From positions 1,116,001-1,180,000 of the forward strand of contig NW_026570259.1 of NCBI RefSeq assembly GCF_019649055.1: a DNA stretch of 64,000 nucleotides, written 5' to 3'. A program made the translations under genes and the position numbers. Positions 54,801 to 64,000 of this stretch are shown one piece after another. Below the pieces are notes generated by a model. The model searched no databases, was not told the origin of the DNA, and saw only the letters and a program-made list of their open reading frames with translations. The DNA comes from Paramacrobiotus metropolitanus (Eukaryota; Tardigrada; Eutardigrada; Parachela; Macrobiotidae). Positions within the stretch are counted from its first letter, which is position 1; each line of letters starts with the position of its first letter.

Positions 54801-56450
54801 GTGCCCTTGGGCTTGGTGTTCATTATCATGGTTCATGGTTCCAACTGCGCTGGCCACTGTGGATTCTCCAGCTGAAGCCCTGTATTGGATACCTTGAGCT
54901 GATACCAATACTCCTCAGCCTAATTGTTTGGAGCTCAAAACTACGAGGGAAGCTGGTGATTTACCAGTGCGACAACGAGTGCGCTACCAAGGCCCGGGAA
55001 AATCTCCGCTCAGCCAACGACGGCGTGTTAGAACTTATGCGCCGCATGTTGAAGGCCGCCGCTTGCGCTAACATGACCTTTACGTAAAACACATAAGCGG
55101 CGTTGATAACGCAACTGCTGACTCTCTAACCCGTTTCCACCCGCTCAGGTTTCGAGGGCTCGGACCAACAGCGTCGAAACGACCGGATCATGCCTGGACA
55201 TCTTTCCGCAGCTGTTGGTTGCGTGCAACGCAGAACCGGCCTAAAAGACCCTGCTGCACGCTCACATTGCCAGCTCCACCAGGCAGACCTACGTCACCGC
55301 CGTCAAGCAGTTCTTAGCATTCTGCCGTTCTAGATCTGCGCAGCCACTACTAGCGACACCAAATATCACAGCGGAGTACGTCACTCAGCTGTACTCCACT
55401 AGGAAATCCCTGCGGACCGTGACTGTTTATCTTGCCGGCATCAATAACTGCCACCGTGAAGCCGGCATGGAGCCACCAACCAGTCACGACACTGTGATCC
55501 GCGCGCTGCAAGGCTACCGACGCCTGGCCCACCCGGCGCGGACAAACGACAGCTGATCACGCTGGAGACGATGCGCTATTTGATAGATACCATCCTCACC
55601 ACAAGCAATCGCTGTACTCGGCTACGTTCACGCTCATGCACTTCGGCTTCCTGCGCGTGGGAGAGGTTACTTGCCCAGGTACCAAGAAGTACGATCCGCG
55701 GCGCACTTTCGTGTCCACAGACGTGCAAGACCACGAAGATCGAGTGCTTATCCAACTGAAAGTCACGAAGACCGATCCAACCGGTCAGGGCCACTCCGTA
55801 GCGCTGACGGCGGCAGGTCGTTCCGTATGTCCCATGACCAGAATTGATTTACAGGTTGGATGTTTGTGCTTGGGTGTTTTCGTTTCAAAACACAAAGCCG
55901 ATAACCCGTCCCAAAAACTCTAGTTTACCAGTCAAAACGTTGACTTGTCGTGACGTGCAGTCTACGTAAGTAGTTCCAGTTCTTAACACCAAAGGATATA
56001 TATGTGCGACTTACGATTGTAAGTCGCATTGAAGCAAGTTTGTTTATCGTCGCACTCCATAGGGGGCGTTTCAGTATCATCCGGAAGAAGACATTTGCCT
56101 CGATGTTCCTTTTCTCCAAAAATCTCCTTGAAAAATGTTTGCATTCCCTGTGCATTTTTGGTAGCATTAACGGCCTGCTGGAGCCACTTATATATCGTAG
56201 ACGTGCTGAATTTTGAATCTGGGTTGTTGTAGCACTGATGGCATTTGAGTCCTGACCCTGAAAACGAGAAGTTGTAACACTTAACAAACAGCAATTAATA
56301 AGATCTATAATAATTTTGGGGGCGAATTTGGAGAGTATAGGAACTGTGAATATATATGTACAGAGTCTGCACTTCTCGAAGAACCCAAGAATACGTACCT
56401 TTGCTAATTAGACCGCAGGCGATTAAGAATATGCATGAGCTTAGCGACAT
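51874..56450 (-). CDS. Ly6/uPAR (three-finger) protein with signal peptide and C-terminal anchor (206 aa)
   Basis: Four minus-strand exons join in phase: 56399-56450, 56015-56257, 52118-52264 and 51874-52052, giving 206 residues. Exon 1 is a signal peptide (MSLSSCIFLIACGLISKG). The mature part opens LKCHQCYNNPD, the LxCxxC start of Ly6 proteins. It continues with paired cysteines (KCLLPDD, MECDDKQTCFNATYN). Exon 3 holds the diagnostic end AKGCWTPLGN...LTCG and VCSCQSDFCNGD. Exon 4 has a hydrophobic tail suited to a GPI signal or transmembrane anchor. Such proteins modulate receptors or cell adhesion at the surface; the specific role is unknown. Intron 2 is 3.75 kb and contains a decayed DIRS element on the opposite strand. 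Confidence 0.88.
53040..53130 (+). repeat. ATTACATT/ATTACTAC simple repeat
   Basis: ACATTACATTACATTATATTACTACATTATATTACTAC and similar words run for about 90 bp just before the DIRS-type remnant, within the Ly6-like intron 2. Confidence 0.75.
53332..55860 (+). pseudogene. Decayed DIRS-type retrotransposon (Gag knuckle, RT, tyrosine recombinase)
   Basis: Plus-strand frames occur in the order of DIRS elements. A Gag-like zinc segment lies near 53510-53625 (ICRNFNYGNCP, HACASCGDPRHRTATC). Reverse transcriptase lies at about 53920-54460 with LLAKIDVKSAFRLIPV and the catalytic HYVDDYLF near 54291-54314. RNase H-like pieces follow to about 55150. A tyrosine recombinase piece follows at about 55270-55850 (LQGYRRLAHPARTND, then FGFLRVGEV with the first catalytic Arg, then KVTKTDPTGQGHS). 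The frame changes several times and stops interrupt RT and the recombinase. The HxxR/Tyr end of the recombinase and the terminal repeats are missing. It is antisense within the Ly6-like intron 2. Confidence 0.85.
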
Positions 56451-57194
56451 CCTCAACCCCGCTCGATCCAGACATACGTTATCAAAAAGTAATATTTGAA
56501 GCACGCTAAATAAAGAAGCATAATTCTGAGAAAGGCAACGAACACGCGGGCAGCACTGGATTCTGTTTCTCTACATGACGCATAAGTAGTAAACGGCGTC
56601 CCGCAAAGGGATTTTGATCTCTACTACCCTACTGGACTTCCGGACTGCAGTTTATGACATCATAATAATGTTAAAAACATATTAATAAATAAAGTTAATT
56701 TAATTACACAAATTACATTAGTTCAGGGTATATGTAAATTGAACGGACAAAAATTACCGTGGTAAAAAACTGCAGATACTGTTTGTGAACAACCAAGAAA
56801 AAATCGGTTGCAATTACAGCCGTCTACGATAATATCCCGGACGCCATATATTATTCGTTCCTCGGGTAATATTTAATCAAGATAAATGCCAATTTACTGT
56901 GCTATTCACAACTTTCCCGTGCTACCAGTAAATTAACATACTGTAATACGAGTATTATTAAAAACAATAATGTTGCTACTGCTGAGAATCATCGGAATAC
57001 TTCCTCAAAACACCACTGCAGGTTCACTTTGACTTCCGGCCATGCAGTTCATGATGTTTAACTAAAACATAAAAACATACTAATAAATAAAAAAATAGAA
57101 TAAATTCGTCAAGTGAATTTTCACGGAAGGTACTAAATTTTGTTACGTAAAAAATACAGCACACATTAACATAAACCTCGATATAATAAAAATT
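56451..57194. other. Non-coding stretch
   Basis: Upstream of the Ly6-like gene. AT-rich; two similar segments with ACTTCCGG.CTGCAGTT(C)ATGA..T at 56634-56660 and 57029-57056 suggest an old duplication. No exon recognised. Confidence 0.45.
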
Positions 57195-57444
57195 TCATAT
57201 TAAAATGTACACACGCCTACTTGGTGGAACAAGTTTGGGGCTGCTTACGCGTGGCTTCATGTCAGTTTGCGATCGCATGGGATCCAGAACGGCATCGAGA
57301 ACCGCATGGCAGCACAAAATATTTCTCAGTTTACACTGAGCGTGCGTGCAGAAACGTGGGATATCCGCTGGACGAAAGTGTTTGCTGCAGATCTTGCTGG
57401 TTGCGGAAGGAGTGCAGTCGTTGGCACAGTGAAAGCGATCAGCG
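57195..57444 (-). CDS. THAP-like zinc-finger exon, partial
   Basis: On the minus strand an exon begins after a TTTTTGTGTAG acceptor at 57445-57455. It reads SADRFHCANDC, then TSKICSKHFRPADI, matching the second half of a THAP domain (Cys-x2-His within CSKHF). A run of cysteines and a Pro/Arg-rich tail follow to a stop. The first CX2-4C half of the domain would need an upstream exon that I do not find. It may be a host DNA-binding protein or a P-element-type transposase remnant. The assignment is tentative. Confidence 0.4.
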
Positions 57445-60400
57445 CTACACAAAAAACAACAAACTTAAGTAAACAAGACCATCGTATACGTATGCATAAA
57501 AAACTGCGTGCCATCGCAGCGATACCAATAATAAACCACACGCAGCCTTTCTCACAAAGTTTCCTCATATTTAACATCGATGATCAACTGCACGATATCG
57601 TAAAACTTATTTAACAGAATAAGACAAGGATTAAGATGAATAATTTTAACAACTGTCTTTATCGAACGGGGATCTTTTATTAATTGTTAAGAAAATCATC
57701 ATGTTAAGGAAATCATAGTTATAATGAATAACAAAAAATAAATTGTAAACGTGTTATTTTAACAACAAAACTAAAATGCACGGATAAATACTCAAAAAAA
57801 TTAGACAAAATAATGGTATCAATATTTAAAAAAATACTACGGGTATTCAAGAGATCGTCGCAAAAATCTAACTGCAAACAGTTAATGCTGCATAAATGAA
57901 CATAATAATCAGCGTAAATCAAACGAAAGAGCGAACTACTGAACGAAAAAATATACTAAAATACTAGACTGCGATAATAATTTTGTTGTCAGCGTCAATG
58001 CTCACTTGAAAAAATTGTGATGTTGCACTTACCAAAATTAGCGTGAAAATTACATGGATTTCATCCAGTTGGACGTGTGATCGGAATCCAGTTGGAAGTC
58101 TCCCGTTTTTATGCAGTTCGTACATTCCTGCACCACAAACGAGCGCTCCGCTACCGCAACTTTCGTCATAAAATCTGTCAAAATCAGGAAAATTGCGGTA
58201 AAAATATGGTGCTGCGTAAACGTCAGCCCGCATTGCATGGGCATAACGTTTTCACCAGAAAAAAATTATCATGAACATTAAATTTAACAGCATTTTGTGA
58301 AATTCTTATCTATTCTGCAAGGCTTACCTGTGAGTCCGCCAGTCCAACGTCTCCCGTCTTTCCCCCCGTCTACCGTCGCATTCAGCGTGGCCTATCCCAA
58401 AATCCTCCTCGGGTACCCCGTCGTCTCTATTTCTATCGTTTTTCCTATCGTCTGCTGTTGTGGCCTGCAATTTCACGGCCCCGCGTCCATTATAGCCCCG
58501 CGTCTGTCACAGCCCGCGTCCGCTACAGCTCTGCGTCCGTCACAACCCCGCGCCTCCGCCGCCCAGCTTCCTGCCATTCCCTCGATCCCCCCTCACCCCG
58601 CCCTACGCTGCGCTGCCCTGTGTGTTCTGCTACCTATAACGCCCCTGTTTGTACTGTTACCTTTATGCGCTGCAAAACCACACTGCGTACGATTATCGTC
58701 AGAGAATTTTATTTACTTAATTACCGTCGTATTAAAGAACTGCCACAAAATCATCAAGTATACAGTTTACAAGTATCAAATCACTACAAATTACATTGCC
58801 ATCTTATTTCCTATTCTCAATTCAATGTGGCTAGGCAAAAAAACACTGGATATTGTCAAAATTGTTTTTATGGAAAAGATCGTCGTCCAAGTCGGCCTTC
58901 CATTTGGCCGCCTGTTTCATTTCTTCATGCATCTGGGGCGTAATTTTAGAGGCAAAAAATGCCAAAGGCACTAAAAAACAATTAAATTACCTAAAAGCTA
59001 AGAAAATTATTAACAGCACTTACAATTTGCCTGCTGAGCGCTGCGACGCAAAAACGCGATGGTGTCCGCATCCAGATTCAATCTGCGGATTTCTTCTGGA
59101 AGATCGCTGTCCTCCGGAATGGTGGATGAAATCTCGTTGCTTTGCTGGCTGGCCATGTTGTTGGAAATCTTGAATTGCAGACTGCAGATGGCTTGACTGA
59201 CTTCATTTCTGTCGCTATCACAGACTTATGAGCTAGAAAAATCTTTAACTGTCAACACGATGGAACGTGATGTTCCATCACTTTCTACTGAACAATCGCA
59301 TTGGAACGTATACATTCACGATTGCGATTCTCCCTAAAATACAATATCTTTAATTTTACGCTTATACGTTTGAAAATTCAACAGGTACGTATAAATATGA
59401 GTTGTACATGTTTGTGAATAAAGTATAATGGTGATGTTTGTGATTCAGCTAGCCGTGCCATTGTGATATCGTTTCCTCCTTGGACGCGTCTGTTTAGCGT
59501 GTGTGCGTGTACATCTGTGGCCAGAAAAAGTTCCTGGCGGCACTACGCACATTTTTTCCGCACGAACCCTACCGTAAGTTCCTTGTCTAATTACTATGTA
59601 CTAATTAACGTTTTTACCTAATACTTCGAAGGCTTATACTGAATGCTATTTGTTTTGATTGTATTCATACAGAACTAGAGTTTTGTGATCCAGTAGACAG
59701 TTTCGGGACTTGTAACGTTTGCCCTGGCTCTATCGGAAAATTTTCACTACTGATCTCGACGAAATTTTTCTTTCTGCATAAAAATCAACTTTTATTCTTT
59801 TGCTTTCTGTTTCATACTTTAAGACTTGTTAATTATTACTGAACATTATATTATTTCTACTTTATGAGTCTGAATGCAATTAATTACTAAAAATAATTGT
59901 TTACAGGTTATTACAAGCGGGATAGCGATACTATTAGGAACACCATCTATCCATAGGCTACACTGCGTGAACGTTTACGACGGTACAACTTACTTTTCGG
60001 AGATATATTATTCTGTGTTCCTAGCATAATATTAATATTGTTACATCGTAATTAATGCTATACTTTTCTTTACCGCAATTTATTTTTATTATCATTAAAC
60101 TGTCTTACTTGCAGATACTTTACCACAATTACAACGGACTACGGCCGTATACCAAGCGCCAAAGTACATTTCCCCTTAAATATTTGTTTGTGAACTATTT
60201 GAATAATTTATTATAATTTTGGTGTATTATAGCAATTGATCAGTTATATCTGCTGTAATTATAAGTGTAACTATTTGCAGGCTGACATCACGACTGTGCT
60301 AGCATCACAACGCAAGTCCATATGGCTGAGCAGGAGCAAAGGTCAAAGCGGAAAATGGAACCAACAGAGTAAGCTAATTTCGTAAAAATATTCAGTGAAG

Positions 60401-60671
60401 GAAAAACAGTTTTCTATAGCATAATTTATAATTTTCATGAGAATCGATTCCGGTTTTCAAAATTTACCAAGTATAATACTGCTACTGAATAATATTCAAT
60501 CTGCTGTACAACCAAATCAACCAAGTCTTGTATCGTTTTACCTTTATTTTAATTTGAACGTAAGCAAAATAAAAATACAGTAAAATCAAAATTATTCAAT
60601 AGTTCAAAGACATCAATACTATTTAAGTCATCGGTCAGCAGAAGTGATGTAGTGCCAGAGTTATTTGCAAA
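57445..60671. other. Mostly non-coding stretch with a CT/GC-rich low-complexity block
   Basis: A minus-strand open stretch at 57964-58233 (DVYAAPYFYRNFPDFDRFYD) has plausible composition and a GTAATT donor near 58060, but no family. At 58340-58680 imperfect repeats of CCCCGCGTCYGTCACAG give proline-rich translations that look fortuitous. GATGGAACGTGATGTTCCATC at 59259-59279 is a short palindrome. An ATG with a short open frame at 60322 ends at a GTAAGC donor-like site. Confidence 0.4.
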
Positions 60672-60911
60672 ATGGAGCAGCAGAGAAAACACAAGCCAGC
60701 TCTCACAGCGCTTGCTGCGGCTTGTATAATTATCCTGGTGATAATAATTTTAGTAGGCGATATTATTCTGCCTATCGTAATAGCGACGATACAGCAACAA
60801 CAACAGCAGCAGCAGCAAGAGCTTAATAAAAATCAATCAGGAACGTTATTTTCGTCGACGTACCCGAACGGGAGTGTCGTCAAGTCCGGCAGTATCCTTC
60901 GTTTATCATAG
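60672..60911 (+). CDS. Small single-pass membrane protein with poly-Gln stretch (79 aa)
   Basis: The ATG at 60672 begins MEQQRKHKPALTALAAACII: a basic N-terminus, then a membrane segment of about 24 residues (ALAAACIIILVIIILVGDII) and a run of Gln (nine residues, mixed CAA/CAG). A Ser/Thr-rich tail follows. It converges on the polymerase ORF and overlaps its last 79 bases. That kind of tail-to-tail overlap is typical of compact virus-like elements such as Polintons. The reading frame is clean, but no family is recognised and expression is unproven. Confidence 0.45.
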   Translation: MEQQRKHKPALTALAAACIIILVIIILVGDIILPIVIATIQQQQQQQQQELNKNQSGTLFSSTYPNGSVVKSGSILRLS

Positions 60912-63900
60912 GTAAGCTTAAAGCGCTTTACCTGGTCCACAGCATCAATTTCAAGGGTCCGTTTATTACGCCGTATCACGGAAGAATACCGTAAGGGGTA
61001 CACTTGAGGTCCAGGGGTTGTCCAGAGTGAAGTGAAAGTATTTAAATTAAGAGTTTTCTTGATAGTCCGATTGAGTGTAAAACCTTTAACTTTGCAGACA
61101 TGCTTTCCTTTGTTCGTCACATAAGCATAAGATTTAGGAGCGCAGATGGTGACCTCTGTGATGAATTCACCATCATTTAATTCGTTTGTCAAGTCCCCCA
61201 TGTAGTTTCCCAATGACACTTCAGGATCTCCTTGCCGATGAATCCACATTAAGGAATCAGTATCAAAATATATTAGGTTACGCCCAACTTGAGCCATATA
61301 ATTGTATAAGTGAAGGCGGGCATGGGCAGTCGTAAACCTAAATTATCCAAACAATAAACATTTTTGAGAAAAACGTATTTATTATATTTAATTTGCACTT
61401 ACGCCGCAAGGATAACATTAGTCTTTGGGTTAACTGGAATAAAGTCTTCCTTGGACTTGTAAGCAACTTGAATTACGGTGTCACTGAAGAATTCGATATT
61501 GTGAATTTCCAACGCATCATTTAATAAAAGTTCATAAAAATCTTTGGGCTCGGAAATAAACTGTGTAGACAATCTGTCCTCGCGCATCCCGAGTCGACCC
61601 CAAAAACTATAAAGAGAATAGAAACATTAAGCAATTTCAACTAATGTATCCCTAAGAAATTGAAGACTTACTTGTTTAAAAATAACTTTGCAAGGGCGCG
61701 AAGCCCCAAGTTTTTTCCACTTTCTCGGCGTCAATAGATACACCTTCTCGAAGTAAAATTCTTCCATATACAGCTTTCTCTCTTCTTCGGTTTTAACATT
61801 AGAGGGCCAGCCGCTGGCCTCCGTTTTTAATTTCAAGAAATGCTGGATGTACTCTTTAAATAAGCCTTCGCGAGAACTCGGAAAATGCCAAATTTCGTAG
61901 ACTTTTATCACCGTATATCCCAGGGATAGTGCCTTAATGATTTCCACAGAGCACCAGACGCCCGTAAGTGATCTTTCGGCGTCTGTGTGATGACAGCTAG
62001 AATTTTGCTGCGTCTCAGCACATAGCCGGCATAGCGGAAAAGTTAATTTTTCAGTACGATAGGGTAGAACTGGTAACCATAGACATTTGGGCGGTAGAAT
62101 CGTCAGGTAAAATAGTCCGAAGTAATTTTCCAAATTTGCATCAAAGTCCGCAGTAATTCGCACGTGTGGGCCAACTGGATATCTCTTCCGCGAATTTACA
62201 AAGGGATATTCCGAAATGACATCGGCAAACCTAAAAACACCTATCAATAAAATCAAGATTATAATCCTTTCTTAACTAATTGTACCGTATTTGTTCTCCG
62301 GGCTCGCATTTATAATGCAACCGTGTCCCGTTGGTCCGGCCTCCATATAGAGCATCGCGGGTTGAAGAGGTGCGTGAACATGAATATCTTTTAGTGTTTC
62401 ACGAAAATCCTCATCCTCTGCCAATTTCTGGTCGTACTCGCTTTCCCAAATTTTAATAACAGAGTATCCCATTTGCTCAAGGGCGATTTCTCGCTGGACG
62501 GTTGCCGCATGCAAATTCTCCATCGTTTGCTTGAGATGAGGATTTACAAATGTGCGTCTTGTGGTTGCGGATTGCCGTGCCAGTAGTCGCCATAGAATTC
62601 GTAAATAATTTCCGCTTCTTCGTCATAACCGTCCACGTAATATTTTCCAATCTTCTGTTCTCTTGCAAGTGCTTTGCCTTCCGTCATTTCAATGTAGCAC
62701 AACCATTTACCACATTTGACTGACTGCGTGCGCTGACTAGGGTTTTTCACAATTGCAATAAGGTTTTTTTCCAGTATCCGTGCGCGCCAGAAAAAATGGC
62801 ATATACCCGCAATTGTTAGCGCTGAAGTAAATGGGCAAAGCCCACCTGAAATACCCATGAACAACTTTCGGAATTCTTGAGAGCAAACGCGTAAGGTGCT
62901 AACATCTTGCTTGCAGTATTTGACGAGCTCCTCGTTGACATTGTACTTTCCTTTCTTTTTTCTGCGATCTTTTCGATAAAATCTTTGATAAAGTCTTTTC
63001 TTTCTTTGTTATTCATCAAGCTGTAATTGAATTCCTCCTCTTAGGATAGGGATAATTTTGCCAAAATTTTCTGGGCGATTGACGGGATGAGGGAATTTAC
63101 CTTTTGCTCTGTCGCTCTGAACGCTTGAGCCCAAGCGTCTAACGATTGGGGATTGTAATTCAAAGTATCACGAAATTTTATGCCAAATTCAGGAACATCT
63201 AGTTGCATAATTTTTGAGCCGTTCATTATCAGCTTTGGAACTATCCCATTTCTTAGTAACCATTTCAGAACAAAAAAACCGTCGAACGCTCGAAGATTAT
63301 GGGCCAAGACGTAGAAGTTTTTAAATAATCCGGAAAATATCGCACGAGTCAGTTTCCTGGCAAGAACGGCCACGGGTATGTCTCAAAATCGAAATAGAGA
63401 AACTGGGCCTGTTCGTGCTTTTCGAGATCCTGGTCCGTCAGGACTTCGGGCTCAATGTAGCAGACGTGGTCATTTGATACGTGTTCTTTGCACACCGTGC
63501 AAAATCTCACCGCACACGTGGTCCGTGGTACGAAAAACTCTGGAGACAAATGATTGGCAAGATGGACAGACAAATAACGTTTGACATACCGTAATCCCGT
63601 TTTCTCCCGAGCCAGCAGCGCGATGATGATTGAAACACTCCTCACCGTAAAATGTTCGGCAGCAGTCCGAACAGTATATTCTTTCTTCCAGGATTACATT
63701 CAAATCGCAGGCATTGTTTGCAACGGTATTGGCATCGATGGCGATTTTATGATCGTATCCGCGATTGCAACGGTCGCACCAGTACGATGTTTTGAACCAA
63801 GCCGGCAGGCTTTTCAAGACATCAAAATGGTTACTATGATGTAGCAAACGAATCTTTTTTTCGGCATATTCGCCGGCATAGACGATCGTATTGAGGTGGT

Positions 63901-64000
63901 CGACACTCGTTATCAGGATTTGGTAGTCCGGTAAGGCCAGTTGAAACTGTTGAACGTCTTCCAAAGTATATTGTCGAAGATCCAGTCCTGCGTTAGCAAT
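60833..64000 (-). pseudogene. Protein-primed family-B DNA polymerase of Polinton/Maverick type, decayed, N-terminus outside window
   Basis: Minus-strand frames run right to left in polymerase order. A zinc-rich N-terminal region (CDRCNRGYD...CSDCC) lies near 63,550-63,950. Exo I (YFDFET) is at about 63,400, and the Exo II-like segment (AHNLRAFDGFF) near 63,300. The Exo III YCxxDV motif is near 62,900. An embedded nuclease-like region (YGDYWHGNP, YSVIKIWESEY) lies at 62,400-62,600. Motif A (DVISEYP) lies near 62,210, followed by the family's cysteine-bearing segment (FPLCRLCAET). Motif B (FWGRLG) lies near 61,600, motif C (YFDTDS) at about 61,265, then KSYAY. Introns with GTAAGT and TAG sites interrupt it. 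Breaks: a stop at 63009-63011, a frame change near 63,100, and loss of sequence between Exo I and Exo II near 63,360. A domesticated or virus-derived origin is possible. Confidence 0.85.

Noticed and set aside
54335-54908. Minus-strand open frames across the DIRS remnant
   Set aside because: Shadows of the RT and RNase H region, GC-rich and without motifs.
57964-58233. Minus-strand frame DVYAAPYFYRNFPDFDRFYD
   Set aside because: Reads like protein and has a possible donor, but no acceptor, family or continuation was found.
58297-58974. 225-codon plus-strand open frame, proline/alanine-rich
   Set aside because: It comes from CCCCGCGTC-type low-complexity DNA that is open in two frames at once; no domain.

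Overview
The window is metazoan nuclear DNA from an invertebrate. The host genes are interrupted by many short introns (about 50 to 860 bp, GT..AG) and read as animal orthologues: UFD1, GAPDH, a USP2-type deubiquitinase, phospholipid scramblase, an ANKEF1 fragment, a BTB-BACK protein, thioredoxin, and a Ly6/three-finger protein. A tardigrade-like or similar small invertebrate is plausible, but nothing here fixes the phylum. Splice models were built by hand; where I list exons, the reading phases join without remainder.

Layout: 1-0.33 kb, end of an unidentified minus-strand exon. 1.2-2.9 kb, UFD1 (minus). 4.7-8.8 kb, 11-exon degenerate EF-hand protein (plus). 10.0-22.4 kb, a 12.4-kb LTR retrotransposon (minus) with identical 284-bp LTRs and GGGG target duplications. 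22.4-25.5 kb, non-coding with two long-inverted-repeat elements. 25.6-27.5 kb, two small secreted-protein gene fragments (a bulb-type lectin and a coiled-coil protein). 29.1-29.9 kb, ANKEF1-like fragment. 30.4-32.3 kb, decayed non-LTR retrotransposon. 33.7-34.0 kb, a Tigger-like fragment split by a MITE. 36.0-37.4 kb, scramblase (minus). 39.9-42.5 kb, GAPDH (plus), followed 450 bp later by the USP2-like gene (42.9-45.7 kb, plus). 47.1-48.9 kb, BTB-BACK protein. 49.8-50.9 kb, thioredoxin. 51.9-56.5 kb, Ly6-like gene (minus) whose largest intron holds an antisense, decayed DIRS-type element (53.3-55.9 kb). 57.2-57.4 kb, THAP-like exon. 60.7-64.0 kb, decayed protein-primed family-B DNA polymerase of Polinton/Maverick type, converging on a small membrane-protein ORF.

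The most unusual object is the LTR element. Its 1695-residue Pol ORF (RT, RNase H, integrase) comes first, directly after a leader that holds the primer-binding site. No gag and no recognisable protease precede it. At least five further ORFs follow Pol. They include a series of winged-helix-like modules spread over several frames, a zinc-ribbon/Pro-Gln-rich protein, a TAATG stop-start junction, and an array of about ten TACGGCGATT words before the 3' LTR. Two downstream ORFs begin just after good splice acceptors, which suggests spliced subgenomic mRNAs.
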